A stretch of DNA of 31,654 nt from Branchiostoma floridae (GCF_000003815.2 NC_049993.1:17445745-17477398); one strand, 5' to 3'; shown: positions 1 to 11,852, counted from the first letter of the stretch. Made by a program: numbers and translations. The notes: generated by a model from the sequence alone, not told the origin.

Positions 1-1297
1 AGCTCTAATTTTTTCAATTTTGATTTTTGAACTATTGAGCAATCTGAAGCATTGATTAAACTGTCTTATAAAGAATGACGGTCTGGGCCACACGATACAT
101 CTGTAGCTGACTCGACAGGTCAAGTTCTTTTGTTTGGAAATCCTGCTTTAAATGTAAAGAATCAGTGATGATGATGATGATGTCTGTGATGATGGTGATG
201 ATGATTATGTCCAATGTCAGGATTGCCCCAAAGTCACCTTTTCAGGCTAAACAGAAAATTAACTTAGAGTTACTTCAGAACAGAACTGATTGAATGTGCA
301 AGCTTAGAAAATGCCTCTTGATCAGATCGATCAACACTGACAGAAAGCAGCAGAATACTGTGCAAGGGAAGCCAAAGTTCCATCAACATTGTGGCAAATT
401 TTAAGCATCCTTAGAGTTGGCCAAAGGTCAGATGGAAATTATCATGACTTGCATCTGAAACATCAGTGAATATTTTCCCAGGGATGGCAAAAGGCAAATC
501 ACTTGATGAACAAAGTTATATAAGAACCGAGTCTTTAGCTGGCCAACGCTTAGGTGACTATACAGATGTCACTATAATCCTATACTGACTGGTTCTACTT
601 CACACTGCAGTTCCAGTTCCTGCGCTGTGTGAACAAATTAAAGTGGTCCCAAACCATCCTCTCACTGGAGTGAGAAAATGAAATGGCATAATTGAAAAGA
701 AACGGAAATTAAAATGAACGTGAAATGAAATGACTGGAGCAGGTTTTCTGACCTATTTTGGAAAGCGTTCTTTTTAAACTCAGATTTACTGCCACTTTGT
801 GTAAGGATGCCGCCACATACATGCCGTTACTTTGTTGCATTATTAAATTTTATCTTTTTGCGCTGCACAATCGTTGTGTAAAATGTAGTATCTAAAGTGG
901 TTTCTTACTGACGCAACAGTTCGCCCCAAAGGACGTTAAAGACGCGCGCTTTCTCGGCAAAGTTCAGGAAGGGCTGAACTGGAAGGTCTCGTACCACGTT
1001 TTTAGACCTTGCGTGTTGTCACACACAATTGTTGTCAGCATGTGCCACGCAAGACAACACCCAAAACCCCACAGGGCATTCGCCTAATCACGCGGGGTGA
1101 CTTGCGTGGCCACGAAGCACAATGATCCCCGCTCTGTACATATAGCAGAAGTGCACAGCACTTTGCGAGTTTGCCTTTCGCAGTCTGAGGTCAGCAAGTC
1201 AACTCATTTGCATAAGTACACTGCAAAAGTCACTGCAAACGAGTTTGCATAATATAAACCATGCGCCATGCAGCCGCGAACCAAAGAGACAAAAAAA
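1..1297. other. Non-coding stretch, no gene recognised
   Basis: No open frame with recognisable protein similarity and no convincing exon was seen. A short GAT/GATG microsatellite lies near 166-207. Around 940-1100 there are small imperfect hairpins, for example the two copies of a 'ttgcgtg/cacgcaa' motif. A TATA-like 'tacatata' lies near 1137. I can assign no function to the stretch. Confidence 0.5.
166..207. repeat. GAT-rich microsatellite
   Basis: An imperfect run of GAT and GGT triplets can be read directly. It is not in a recognisable coding frame. Confidence 0.8.
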
Positions 1298-1589
1298 TGA
1301 TGGTCTGAATCACTACTTGGTATAACTAATAACAACTAGGGCTGGGTACCGGTACAGAAAATGCAGGTCCGGTTCAAGTCCAGAGGATCAGGTCCAGGTC
1401 CAGACCTGAACCTGATTAAGTTTGTAGTGAAATGGACCATTGTTTTGAGCATGGTCCATTCACAAGTTCTCACAAAGTAATCTGTTTAATGTAGTATTCG
1501 ACTCCCACTGGCATTTTAAATCTGTGCTATGATTGACTGTAAGACTTGGAAAAATGACTCGTCCCTTTCTCTCTTTGATAAGTTCTAAA

Positions 1590-2615
1590 TTGGTCAAATT
1601 TTTAAACTACTTGCTATAAGCCCCGTCCCTTCAAAACCCCATCCCTTGATCTAAGTTCCAAATTTCTTGAATTTTGAGATTAAAAGCCCCGTCCCTTGTT
1701 CCAAATTTGTTGAATTTTGAGACTAAAAACCGCGACCCTTGATTTAATGATTATTAAGCTCCAAATTGGTTGAATTTTGAGACTAAAAGCCCGTCCCTTG
1801 ATCTAATAAAGTTCCAAATTGGTTGAATTTTGAAACTATAAGCCCTTCATCTAATAATATAGTTCCACATTGGTTGAATTTTGAGACTAAAATCCTCAAC
1901 CCTTGATTTAATGATTATTAAGTTCCAAATTGGTTGAATTTTGAGACTAAAAGCCCCGTCCCTTGATGTAATAATATAGTTCCAAATTGGTTGAATTTTG
2001 AGACTTAAAAAGCCCTTCATCTAATAATATAGTTCCACATTGGTTGAATTTTGAGACTAAAAGCCCCGTCCCTTGATCTAACAAAGTTCCAAATTTGTTG
2101 ACTTTTGAGACTAAAAGCCCCCGTCCCTTGATGTAATAATATAGTTCCAAATTTGTTGAAATTTGAGACTAAAAACCTCACCCCTTGATTTAATGATTAT
2201 TATTAAAAGCTCCAAATTGGTTGAATTTTGAGACTAAAAACCTTGACCCTTGATTTAATGATTATCCAAATTGGTTGAATTTTGAGACTAAAAACCTCGA
2301 CCCTTGATTTAATTATTATTAAGTTCCAAATTGGTTGAATTTTGAGACTTAAAGCCCCGTCCCTTGATCAAATAAATAAATTAGTTCCAAATTTGTTGAA
2401 TTTTGAGACTAAAAACCTTGACCCTTGAGTTATTGATTATTAAGTTCCAAATTGGTTGACTTTTGAGACTAAAAACCTCGACCCTTGATTTAATGATTAT
2501 TAAGCTCCAAATTGGTTGAATTTTGAGACTAAAAACCTCGCCCCTTGATTTAATGATAAATAAGTTCAAAATTGGTCGCATTTTGAGACTAAAAGCTCTT
2601 TATCTAATATACCTG
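1590..2615. repeat. ~57-bp minisatellite, about 17 copies
   Basis: Tandem units carry the core 'ggttgaattttgagactaaa' followed by 'ccccgtcccttgat', a variable 'ttaatgattatta' and 'gttccaaatt'. The core recurs about 17 times at spacings of roughly 41-65 bases. Variation is mostly in the linker and in loss of the 'ccccgtccc' part. Open frames crossing it have repetitive products and are not genes. Confidence 0.93.
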
Positions 2616-2795
2616 CTAAAGCCCATCCGACTATTTCATCATCTTGAATTCATTGGTGGAATTCTGAAACTGCCTGCTACAAGCTTGTCCCGAGACAAAT
2701 CTAAAATGAATTAGGTTGACTTTCTGATGGCTAAACCTGTCCCCCGAACTGTCCATCCAATATGTTGGGTGAAATTCTGAAGCAGCACCCACTTG

Positions 2796-2902
2796 TCCGT
2801 ACGTTTTCTGGGTAGGCCATGTCCGCCGTACGTTTTCTGGGTAGGCCATGTCCGCCACGTATTTCTATAACGGGTGTCCGCCACGTATTTCTATAACGGG
2901 TG
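2796..2902. repeat. Two adjacent short tandem duplications
   Basis: A ~29-base unit (gtacgttttctgggtaggcc followed by atgtccgcc) occurs twice in tandem near 2798-2853. It is followed directly by a ~26-base unit (core cacgtatttctataacgggt) that also occurs twice. Both units share 'gtccgcc', so the second duplication seems nested at the edge of the first. Confidence 0.85.
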
Positions 2903-3203
2903 GGGAACGACTGCAAGAGCAGGGAGGGAGTACGTCAACGCACGTCACTCGTACGTAAAGTTCTACGGCGTGTCTGCGTGCTCCAAAATCCGTCGGATTC
3001 CCTACGAGTTCTTACGGAGGTGGTACTTACCACTTTCGGATCCCCAAAGATTGACAGCACGTATTTGCACGTACGGTGGGTTGTGCCCTAATAGCTTTAA
3101 GCCCATCCTCAGGATTTGTAGGTTAGAAACTGTGCGCATCCTAAACTCCAGTTCCCCCTGAACACCTATTTTTCAAGCATCCAAGTAGTGATTCAGACCA
3201 TCA

Positions 3204-3738
3204 GAATTGCTCCTACCGCAAACCAAAGGGAGGCCATACATTACATAGGCCCGCACACAGCAAATGACCTTTGCCCCTCACAAACTGGGACTGTACATGT
3301 CTCATAAGAGGGGGTTTCCCTTTAGGGGGTGTGTTCCCTTGAGGGTGTGTGTGAAAATTTACCTCCTACCATATGTCTCTGCAAAGGAAAGCTGAATGAT
3401 TATTAGTGTATGTGACATTTTGGAAATTTTATTGTGAAACATGGACAGTCAAATATTCAATGTGCATTTTGTGTTGGAATTGATGTTACTGTTTGCTTGC
3501 CAGGAGCTGCCGACAGGAGACTGTAAGTGTTGAATTTCCAAATACCTAAATTTTTATTATCTTAAATTTTTTTAAATTTTTAACCTTTTATTATTTTAAT
3601 ATTGTATAGTGTAAATATTGTAAATACTGTAAATATGTAAATACTGTAAATATGTAAATATGTAGATACTGTAAATATGTAAATTTGTTGTTTTTAAATT
3701 CTTATCCTTTTAACTTATTCCGTCTTTTAACATTTTCA
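3204..3738. other. AT-rich non-coding stretch
   Basis: No gene was recognised. The interval 3600-3690 has repeated 'gtaaatactgtaaatat' units. At 3504-3522 a 19-base segment is bracketed by a good acceptor (gtttgcttgccag) and a consensus donor (gtaagt). It could be a plus-strand microexon, but nothing else supports that. Confidence 0.4.
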
Positions 3739-4172
3739 TTTGGGCGGCTGCGACCTTGTAGTGCAGGCATGGAGATCCTTTGGGTGTGTTAAGGTTAACC
3801 CATTCCATCTTTCTTACCTCTTTTTATTTTTTTATTTTGAATTTTTTTCTTCCATCTGTTCTTTGAATACGTGAATGTGTGTGCGAATGTGTGTGCGAAT
3901 GCGTGTGCGAATGTGTGTGCGAATGCGTGTGCGAATGCGTGTGCAAATGCGTGTGCGAATGAGTGTGCGGATGTGTGTGCGAATGTGTGTGCGAGTGCGT
4001 GTGCGAATGTGTGTGCGAATGTGTGTGCAAATGCGTGTGCGAATGCGTGTGCAAATGCGTGTGCGAGTGCGTGTGCGAATGTGTGTGCAAATGTGTGTGC
4101 GAATGTGTGTGCGAATGTGTGTGCGAATGTGTGTGCGAATGCGATGAATGCACTACAAGGTCTCCGCCCAAA
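3739..4172. repeat. Inverted repeat arms flanking the 12-bp array
   Basis: Bases 3739-3764 and 4150-4172 are imperfect reverse complements of each other. They share 'tttgggcgg' and 'gaccttgtagtgc', separated by four bases (ctgc) in the left arm and one in the right. They enclose the GTGTGCGAAT array, so the region could fold into a large hairpin or mark an element boundary. Confidence 0.75.
3872..4142. repeat. 12-bp minisatellite (gtgtgcgaatgy), about 22 copies
   Basis: Near-perfect tandem 12-mers alternate gaatgt, gaatgc, caaatg and gagtgc variants. The unit is a multiple of three and lacks stop codons in most frames, so frames on both strands stay open through it. Products such as Ala-Asn-Val-Cys or Ser-His-Thr repeats are artefacts. 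Confidence 0.95.
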
Positions 4173-4600
4173 TACGTCTGTCTTAACGCTCCTTGCCTCC
4201 CCTGAAACGCCAAAAGTCCTAGCCTCAAACACGTGTCTGACCTCGGAGTGGGTTCCGGGGTCGCTGCTTGGTGCGGAGCTCCAGTTGAAGGTCATTGCAC
4301 AAGGGTTCACGACGACCTTCACCGCCCTGCCTTCTCCGTCGGACCCCGCCCGGACGTCAGATCAAAGGCCTGCACGTGTTCCCAGACTTCCTGGAGCCTT
4401 CCTACTGGTGGTGTTCCGAGGTGGCCCACCGTCCAGCACGAGGGCCAGCTGCTCTTACCGGCGACGACATGGATCGGAACGGACCGCACACGGATGATCC
4501 CCCCCTCTGTAAACCCTGCTGACAAAAAGTTTCCCTCTGGCGTATGTATTGACCTCGACCCTTACCGACTTCGCGCGGAAATGGACTATGATTATGCCCA
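4173..4600. other. GC-rich segment without recognised gene
   Basis: This is clearly richer in GC than the AT-rich arrays on either side. It is open in several frames on both strands, and none of the translations resembles a family I know. It could be a fragment of a lost gene, a CpG-rich island or part of an element. A T17 run at 4603-4619 separates it from the next minisatellite. Confidence 0.35.
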
Positions 4601-4639
4601 AATTTTTTTTTTTTTTTTTGATATGTGATATTTGGTATT

Positions 4640-6830
4640 TCCGGGATTTTCTAAAACAAAATGAAGACTTTCAAATTGATATAAATATAATATTTGGCAT
4701 TTGGTTTCTCTCAAACAAAATTAAGACTTTCAAATTGATATAAATATAATATTTGGCATTTGGTTTCTCTAAAACAAAATTAAAACTTTCAAATTGATAG
4801 GTGCAATTATATAATATTTGGCATTTGGTTTCTCCTAAACAAAATGAAAACTTTCAAATTGATATGATTGTGTAATATAATATTTGGCATTTGGTTTCTC
4901 TAAAACAAAATGAAGACTTTCAAATTGATATGTGTAATTATAATTTTTGGCATTTGGTTTCTCTAAAACAAAATGAAGACTTTCAAATTGATATGTGTAA
5001 TTATAATATTTGGCATTTGGTTTCTCTTAAACAAAATGAAAACTTTCAAATTGATATGATTGTGTAATATAATATTTGGCATTTGGTTTCTCTAAAACAA
5101 AATGAAGACTTTCAAATTGATATGTGTAATATAATATTTGGCATTTGGTTTCTCTTAAAAACAAAATGAATACTTTCAAATTGATATGTGTAATATAATT
5201 TTGGCATTTGGTTTCTCTAAAACAAAATTAAAACTTTCAAATTGATATGACTTTTGTGTAATATAATTTTTGGCATTTGGTTTCTCTAAAACAAAATGAA
5301 GACTTTCAAATTGATATGTGTAATATACTTTTTGGCATTTGGTTTCTCTAAAACAAAATGAAGACTTTCAAATTGATATGTGTAATATAATATTTGGCAT
5401 TTGGTTTCTCTAAAACAAAATGAAGACTTTCAAATTGATATGTGTAATATAATATTTGGCATTTGGTTTCTCTAAACAAAATGAATACTTTCAAATTGAT
5501 ATATGTAATATGATATTTGGCATTTGGTTTCTCTAAAACAAAATTAACACTTTCAAATTGATAATATTTGGCATTTGGTTTCTCTAAAACAAAATTAAAA
5601 CTTTCAAATTGATATGTGTAATATAATATTTGGCATTTGGTTTCTCTAAAAACAAAATTAAGACTTTCAAATTGATATGTGTAATAAAATATTTGGCATT
5701 TGGTTTCTCTAAAAACAACTTTCAAATTGATATGTGTAATATAATATTTGGCTTCTCTTAAACAAAATTAAAACTTTCAAATTGATATGATTGTGTAATA
5801 TAATATTTGGCATTTGGTTTCTCTAAAAGAAAATGAAGACTTTCAAATTGATATGTGTAATATAATATTTGACATTTGGTTTCTCTAAAACAAAATTAAA
5901 ACTTTCAAATTGATATGTGTAATATAATATTTGGCATTTAGTTTCTCTAAAACAAAATGAAGACTTTCAAATTGATATGTGTAATATAATATTTGGCATT
6001 TGGTTTCTCTAAAACAAAATGAATACTTTCAAATTGATATATGTAATATGATATTTGGCATTTGGTTTCTCTAAAACAAAATTAACACTTTCAAATTGAT
6101 AATATTTGGCATTTGGTTTCTCTAAAACAAAATTAAAACTTTCAAATTGATATGTGTAATATAATATTTGGCATTTGGTTTCTCTAAAAACAAAATTAAG
6201 ACTTTGAAATTGATATGTGTAATAAAATATTTGGCATTTGGTTTCTCTAAAAACAACTTTCAAATTGATATGTGTAATATAATATTTGGCATTTGGTTTC
6301 TCTAAATCTAAAACAAAATTATGAAGACTTTCAAATTGATATGTGTAATATAATATTTGGCATTAAATTTTTTGGTGTCTTTAAAACAAAATGAAGACTT
6401 TCAAATTGATAACATTTGGCATTTGGTTTCTCTAAAACAAAATTAAAACTTTCAAATTGATATGTGTAATATAATATTTGGCATTTGGTTTCTCTTAAAA
6501 AAATGAAGACTTTCAAATTGATATGTGTAATATAATATTTGGCATTTGGTTTCTCTAAAACAAAATGAAGACTTTCAAATTGATACGTGTTATTTGGTTT
6601 CTCTAAAACAAAATGAAGGCTTTCAAATTGATATGTGTAATATATTATTTGGCATTTGGTTTCTCAAAAAACAAAAGGAAGACTAATCTTTCAAATTGAT
6701 ATTTGTAATTTGGTATATGATTTCTCTAAAACAAAATGAACACTTTCAAATTGATATGTGTTATTAATCATTTATGGTATTTGGTTTCTCTAACACAAAA
6801 TGAAGACTTTCAAATTACATGCTATTTGGT
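4640..6830. repeat. ~60-bp minisatellite, roughly 35 copies
   Basis: Tandem units contain 'tttggcatttggtttctct', 'aaaacaaaatgaagac' and 'tttcaaattgatatgtgtaat'. Length differs by small insertions and by loss of the TGTGTAATATAAT linker. The block near 5474-5725 recurs almost unchanged at 6009-6263, which shows a higher-order duplication of several units. The array decays towards 6830. Minus-strand open frames here are repeat products. Confidence 0.95.
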
Positions 6831-6933
6831 TTTTCTAAAACAAAATGAAGATTTTTGGTATGTGTTGTTTTGCATTTGGTTGTGAAAAAGAATTTCCTTC
6901 AGAAAAAATTTCCTTCAGAAATTGTATTGAAAA

Positions 6934-9081
6934 ATTTCCTTCAGAAATTGTATTGAAGCTTCCAAATTCAGTAACATCGGAATTTGATGAGGATTTCCTT
7001 CATCTTTAACTTGAACTAGAAGGAAGTGGGTAACTGACTTACAACAAGGAACTGTTGACCCGCACACCTCAGGTCGCAGTTAAATTGTCCAAGAAGTGTT
7101 TTTTTCTCCCTCTCTTGCAAAACGTGGGTTTCACCTTGAAGTTCAGAGTAAACGATGACAATCATGTATGATTTCAATTTTCAAAAAAACTTTTATTAGT
7201 GAAAATTACACATGGCTCCAGAATCTTTGGTCTTAAAATAGGAAAAAAATCATTTTCAAACCAGTTGTTTTCCTTTTGTAAATGAACATTTAAGCCAGGC
7301 CTAGTACCAGACTTCTTATCTTATAAGTCCATCTAATATTTCTAAATTTGTATTTTGCGATCTCCAAATAAACATTTTGAAAAAAAAAATTGTAAATTCC
7401 CCCTGAGCTAAGTATTCTTCTTGGCTACCCCTTCCATTCGACGATCCTAGAAAATGACTTTAATTTAATCTTCTTTGGTCTGAAAACTTAAATTTAGAAC
7501 CAGTACTGTTGTTATCCTTTTGAAAAGGAACTTTTGGAAGTAATTGTTTTCCTTTTGAAAAAAAAATTAGCCTTGCCCAGTACCTAATTTTTCGTCTTTC
7601 AGTTTTTTTTTTCATTTTTCATATAATATTTGATAAATTGGTATAATTATGAAATTGGTCATTTCTTGAACCCAAATAAACATTTGAATTTGTTAACTCC
7701 CCTGAGCTAAGACTCCTTACAGTCTAAGATCCCACAAAAACCTAAACTCAATTTATTAATCTTTGTTCCGAAAAAAAGGAACTTTTTGAACCAGTTTCCT
7801 TTTGAAAATTAAAATGTAAGCCTAGTCCAGTACATTTTGATGGGGGAGGGTGGGGCCTAAGCTGATTTGCTAACATGTTAATTGTAACTGGTCCCAAGTG
7901 CATCCTGTGTAACTATGTGAACTGTGTTTCTGAGTCTGAAAATTGCACATGGCTTCAGAATATGTGTACTATATGATTGTGATGAAATTTGTAGAAAAAG
8001 ATTTCCTTCAGAAATTGTATCGAACCTTCCAAATTCAATAACATCTGAATTTGATGAGGATTTCCTTCATCTTTAACTAGAACTAGAAGGAAGTGGGTAA
8101 CTGACTTGCAACAGGGAACTGTTGACCCGCACACCTCAGGTCGCAGTTCAATTGTCCAAGAAGTGTTTTTTTCCCCTCTCTTGCGAAACGTTACTGGGTT
8201 TCACCTTCAAGTGCAAAGTAAACGATGACAATCATGTATGATTTGAATTTTCAAAAAGACTTTTATTAGTGAAAATTACACATGGCTCCAGAATCTTTGG
8301 TCTGAAAATAGGAAAAAAAATCATTTTCAAACCAGTTGTTTTCCTTTTGTAAATGAACATTTAAGCTGGCCCAGTACCAGACTTCTTATCATATAAGTCC
8401 ATCTAATATTTATAAATTGGTATAAAATAAGGTCATTTTGCGATCCCCAAATCAACATTTTGAAAAAAAAAATTTGTAAATTCCCCCTGAGCTAAGTCTT
8501 CTTCTTGGCTTACCCTTCCATTCGACGATCCTAGAACATGACAGTCACTATAATTTAATCTTCTTTGGTCTGAAAACTTTCAGAACCAGTACACCAGTAC
8601 TGTTGTTATCCTTTTGAAAATGAACTTTTGGAAGTAGTTGTTTTCCTTTTGAAAAAAATTTAGCCTGGCCCAGTACCTAATTTTTAATTTTTCAAGTTCA
8701 TATAATATTTGATAAATTTGATAATTATGAAATTGGTCATTTCTTGAGCCCAAAATAAACATTTTGAATTTGTTAACTCCCCTGAGCTAAGACTCCTTAC
8801 AGTCTAAGATCCCACAAAAACGTAAACTCAATTTATTAATCTTTGTTCCGAAAAAAAGGAACTTTCTGAACCATTTTTTCCTTCTGAAAATTAAAATGTA
8901 AGCCTAGTCCAGTACATTTTGATGGGGGAGGGGGGCCTTCTAGCTGATTTGCTAACATGTTTATTGTAACTGGTCTCAAGTGCATCCTGTGTAACTATGT
9001 GAACTGTGTTTCTGAGTCTGAAAATTGCACATGGCTTCAGAATATGTAAACTATATGTGATGAAATTTGTAGAAAAAGATT
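6934..9081. repeat. 1.07-kb tandem duplication (two copies)
   Basis: Copy A is about 6934-8000 and copy B about 8001-9081, offset by about 1067 bases. They match nearly throughout. Each contains the box with 'gttgacccgcacacctcagg', the 'gatgaggatttccttcatc' segment and the 'cacatggctccagaat' segment. The unit is roughly three times the period of the satellite that follows, so it may be a higher-order repeat of the same monomer. Confidence 0.9.
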
Positions 9082-9099
9082 ACCGTGATATTGGCTAAG

Positions 9100-9225
9100 A
9101 TTTGTCTGTTACCGTGGTATTGGAAGCTGTGATCACCAGTTTCTATGGCGACAGAGGATCCTGTCGAGCTGCCATTGGACAGATTTTGGTGTGTGATGAA
9201 GAATCCTTTTGGAGACACTTGCATT
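9100..9225 (+). other. Possible exon within the satellite array
   Basis: This is a non-satellite island between copy B of the 1.07-kb duplication and the next monomers. One plus frame is open across all 126 bases, starting with two bases of a split codon after an AG at 9098-9099 and ending in a consensus donor (gtaagt from 9226). The product includes the stretches ITSFYGDRGSCRAAIGQ and ILVCDEESFWRHLH. I do not recognise the family. The acceptor has a poor pyrimidine tract and no partner exon was found, so this may be chance. Confidence 0.25.
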
Positions 9226-9235
9226 GTAAGTGAAA

Positions 9236-11310
9236 GTTTATCTTACACAATGTAGCTCTTTGGGAGGTGGTCAAATCAGCCCCCGAAAGCTGCAGAATGT
9301 AAAATTTGTAAAATTGTTTTTTTTTTTGTTACTTGCCTCCAACTTTCCAAATCTCCATAGTCTGTTCAAATTGTTTGAGCACTTCCTTCTTATTTCAAGT
9401 AGAAAGATCTAAATTTCAGCAGAGCATGTTGACTCCCACACCTCAGGTCGCAGCTCAATTATCTTTTTTTCTCTCACCTTATGTTATGCCTGCAAAGTAA
9501 TGATAACATTTATGATTTGAATTTGGTAGACTTCACAAAAGGCTTTATTTGAGTTCAAGTTGTACATGTCTGCAGAACGTACTACATGTAAATTGCTGCC
9601 TTGAACCTTTCAAAATAGCTGTTTGGATTAAATTGGGGTGTGTTTAAAATGTTGAATGAGGATTTTCTAATTATTTCAACTAGAAAGAAGTCGGTATCTG
9701 ATGTAAAGCACATCAAGTTGACCCTAACACGTCATGTCGCAGCTCATTTGTCCATTTGATCCCTAAGCTACATTAATTTTGTACCTCACCTAAAATATTA
9801 CTGCGCAAAGTAATGATGTCGACATTAATGATTTTGAATTTTGATTTTCGAAAAGCCTGTACTTCAGTGTGCAAATTGCATGTGGCTTCAAAATATTTTC
9901 ACTATGTGATGAGATTTGTAAAGTTCCCTTTTTTCCTTCAGGACTTGCCACGAACCTTCCAAATTTCCATTATATTGGATAAAAATGGAGTGTGTTCAAA
10001 ATGTTTGTCATCAGAGGATTTCCTTCTTGTTTCAAGTAGAAACAGCAGAGGAAGTTGACCCGCACACCTCAGGTCACAGCTCAACTTTCCATGTTTTTTC
10101 CTTGAGGCTTCTCACAATGTGATATAAATGTTACAGGTGTCTCCTGCAAAGTAATGATAACGTTATGAGGCTCTAAAATGGTGGTGCAAATTGCACGTTG
10201 CTGCAGAAAAAATGTATATGATGAAACTTTCAATTGTTTGACGTGTTTTCATTCAGAATTTGTCTCCAACCTTCCAAATTTCCAAAACTGTTTGGCTTAA
10301 AATGGAGTCTTTCAAGATGTTAGATGAGGATTTCTTTCTTTTTTACAATTAGAAAGAAGTGGGTACTTGACTTTCAACTGATCAAGTAGACCCGCACACT
10401 GCAGGTCACAGCTCACTCAATTGTCCATGATTTTTTTCCTTCTTTCTCACCTAATGTACAAAAATGTAACTGGGTGTCGCTTGCAAAGTAATGATACTTT
10501 TGAATTTGGTTTTCACAAATTGCAAATTGCAGTAGCTGCATAATTTGTGTGTAGTAATGTGATGAAATTCAGAGCATTTTTTCCCTTCAGTAAGTTACTT
10601 CTGTCAATCAGTAAGCTAACAAGTTTCCTTTATAACTGTTTGAATTATATTGGAAAAAAATTGATGACTCCCGGATTTCCTTAAACCGTTAAAGTTTGTA
10701 TTTCAAATACTAGAAAGAAGTGAGTTTCAGTCTTTCAACAGATCAACTAAACCCGGTCACAGCTCACTAAATTGTCCATGTTTTTTTTCCTTACTCTCTC
10801 ACTTAATGCAACTGGGTGTCGCCGGCAAAGTAATGATGCTTTTGACTTTGGTTTTCACATATTGCAAATTGCAGTAGCTGCATAATTTGTGTACTCTATG
10901 TGATGAAATTTAGAACTTTTTTTTCCCTTCAGTTTAACTTAGTTGTCTCGAACCTTCCAAATTTCCATTATAATTAATAATAACTGTTTGGGCTAAATTT
11001 GAGTCTGTAAAAAAATTTATGACTTCTGGACTTCCTTAAAGCTTGTATTTCAAATAGAAAGAAGTGAGTGTCTGACTTTCAGCAGATCAACTAGACGTGC
11101 ACACCTCAGGTCACAGCTCATGTTTTTGTCCCTCCTTCTCTTACCTAATGTTACTGCTGCAGCTGGTTGTTGCCTGCAGCAACCTTTAGTGAATTTGGAC
11201 TTTCAAAAGCCTCAAATTTTCAAAAGACTTGCAAATTGTATGTGGCTTCTGTATGTGGTTTCAGAATGTGTGTACTGTATGATGAAATTTGTAGAAAAAA
11301 TCTGATGTTT
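9236..11310. repeat. Degenerate ~330-360-bp satellite monomers
   Basis: About six diverged monomers follow one another. The same box (a version of 'acccgcacacctcaggtcac') occurs near 9441, 9731, 10061, 10391, 10750 and 11101. Spacings are about 290-355 bases. Each monomer also carries 'gaaagaagtgggtatctgac' before the box. After it come 'gcaaagtaatgat' and 'gatgaaattt'. The same elements occur in the 1.07-kb units upstream, at 7061 and 8129. Confidence 0.88.
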
Positions 11311-11711
11311 TGTAAAGTACTGTAATGGCATAGTTTTGGCCGCTTCTGAATACCTCATTTAGACATTGTTTTTTCTTTGGTCCTTCCCACATCAAATTTT
11401 GTGCATGAACCATTGCCCATCATCGTTTCTAGATCTGTAGCCCTGGCTCACACAACTTTTGTGCCATCACTGCAACAAGGGGTTACTCCACTTGCAGTGG
11501 TCTGTGTGACTTCAACTGTGTAATCATTCCACTTATTATAATGTTCACCAAGATTTGTACTTTTTCATTACTTGTTTTCATAATTTGCATACTTTTTAGA
11601 AGGATTTCAGTTTCTCCTGATTGACTAATTTAACTTTAGAGGCACTGAAATGTACACAAAGATTCAGGCTGAGCCTTTCTCATTTGATTTAATTCTCTTA
11701 TTCCATCAATT
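11311..11711. other. Non-coding stretch beyond the reductase exons
   Basis: No exon or repeat was recognised. It lies beyond the likely poly(A) signal of the minus-strand reductase exons. Confidence 0.4.
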
Positions 11712-11717
11712 TTTATT
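11712..11717 (-). terminator. AATAAA poly(A) signal for the reductase exons
   Basis: TTTATT on the plus strand gives AATAAA on the minus strand, about 136 bases after the reductase stop codon. The position suits a short 3' untranslated region. Confidence 0.5.
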
Positions 11718-11852
11718 GAAATTACAGACAACAAATAAAACATTTTCTTGCCCAAATCAGCACGAGTTCTAAAGACTGATCCTCCTTTACATGTTACATG
11801 TAAATGCAATAAAGTCCTTCCATTCATATGTAATATACGTCTAGTAATAATC

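Larger units (their letters stand above)
1298..3203. mobile_element. Segment bounded by perfect 23-bp inverted repeats, enclosing a minisatellite
   Basis: Bases 1298-1320 are the exact reverse complement of 3181-3203 (23 of 23 bases), and similarity stops on both sides of each arm. This is the form expected of a non-autonomous terminal-inverted-repeat element. The enclosed 1.86 kb holds the ~57-bp minisatellite. It also holds a 'gggctgggtaccggtac' segment (1339-1415) and a short inverted repeat, 'aatggaccat/atggtccatt', at 1431-1462. No transposase frame is present and I see no clear target-site duplication, so the mobile-element label is an inference. Confidence 0.5.

Noticed and set aside
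1947-2714. Short open frames across the ~57-bp minisatellite
   Set aside because: Repeat products; the same short peptides recur at each unit.
3795-4497. Long overlapping open frames on both strands with Ser-His-Thr, Ala-Asn-Val-Cys or Cys-Val-Arg-Met repeats
   Set aside because: They are produced by the 12-bp minisatellite, whose unit is a multiple of three and has no stops.
5348-6516. Minus-strand open frames with repeated 'FRETKCQI' and 'EKPNAKY' units
   Set aside because: They follow the ~60-bp minisatellite and the block duplication. There are no start context, splice sites or non-repeat parts.
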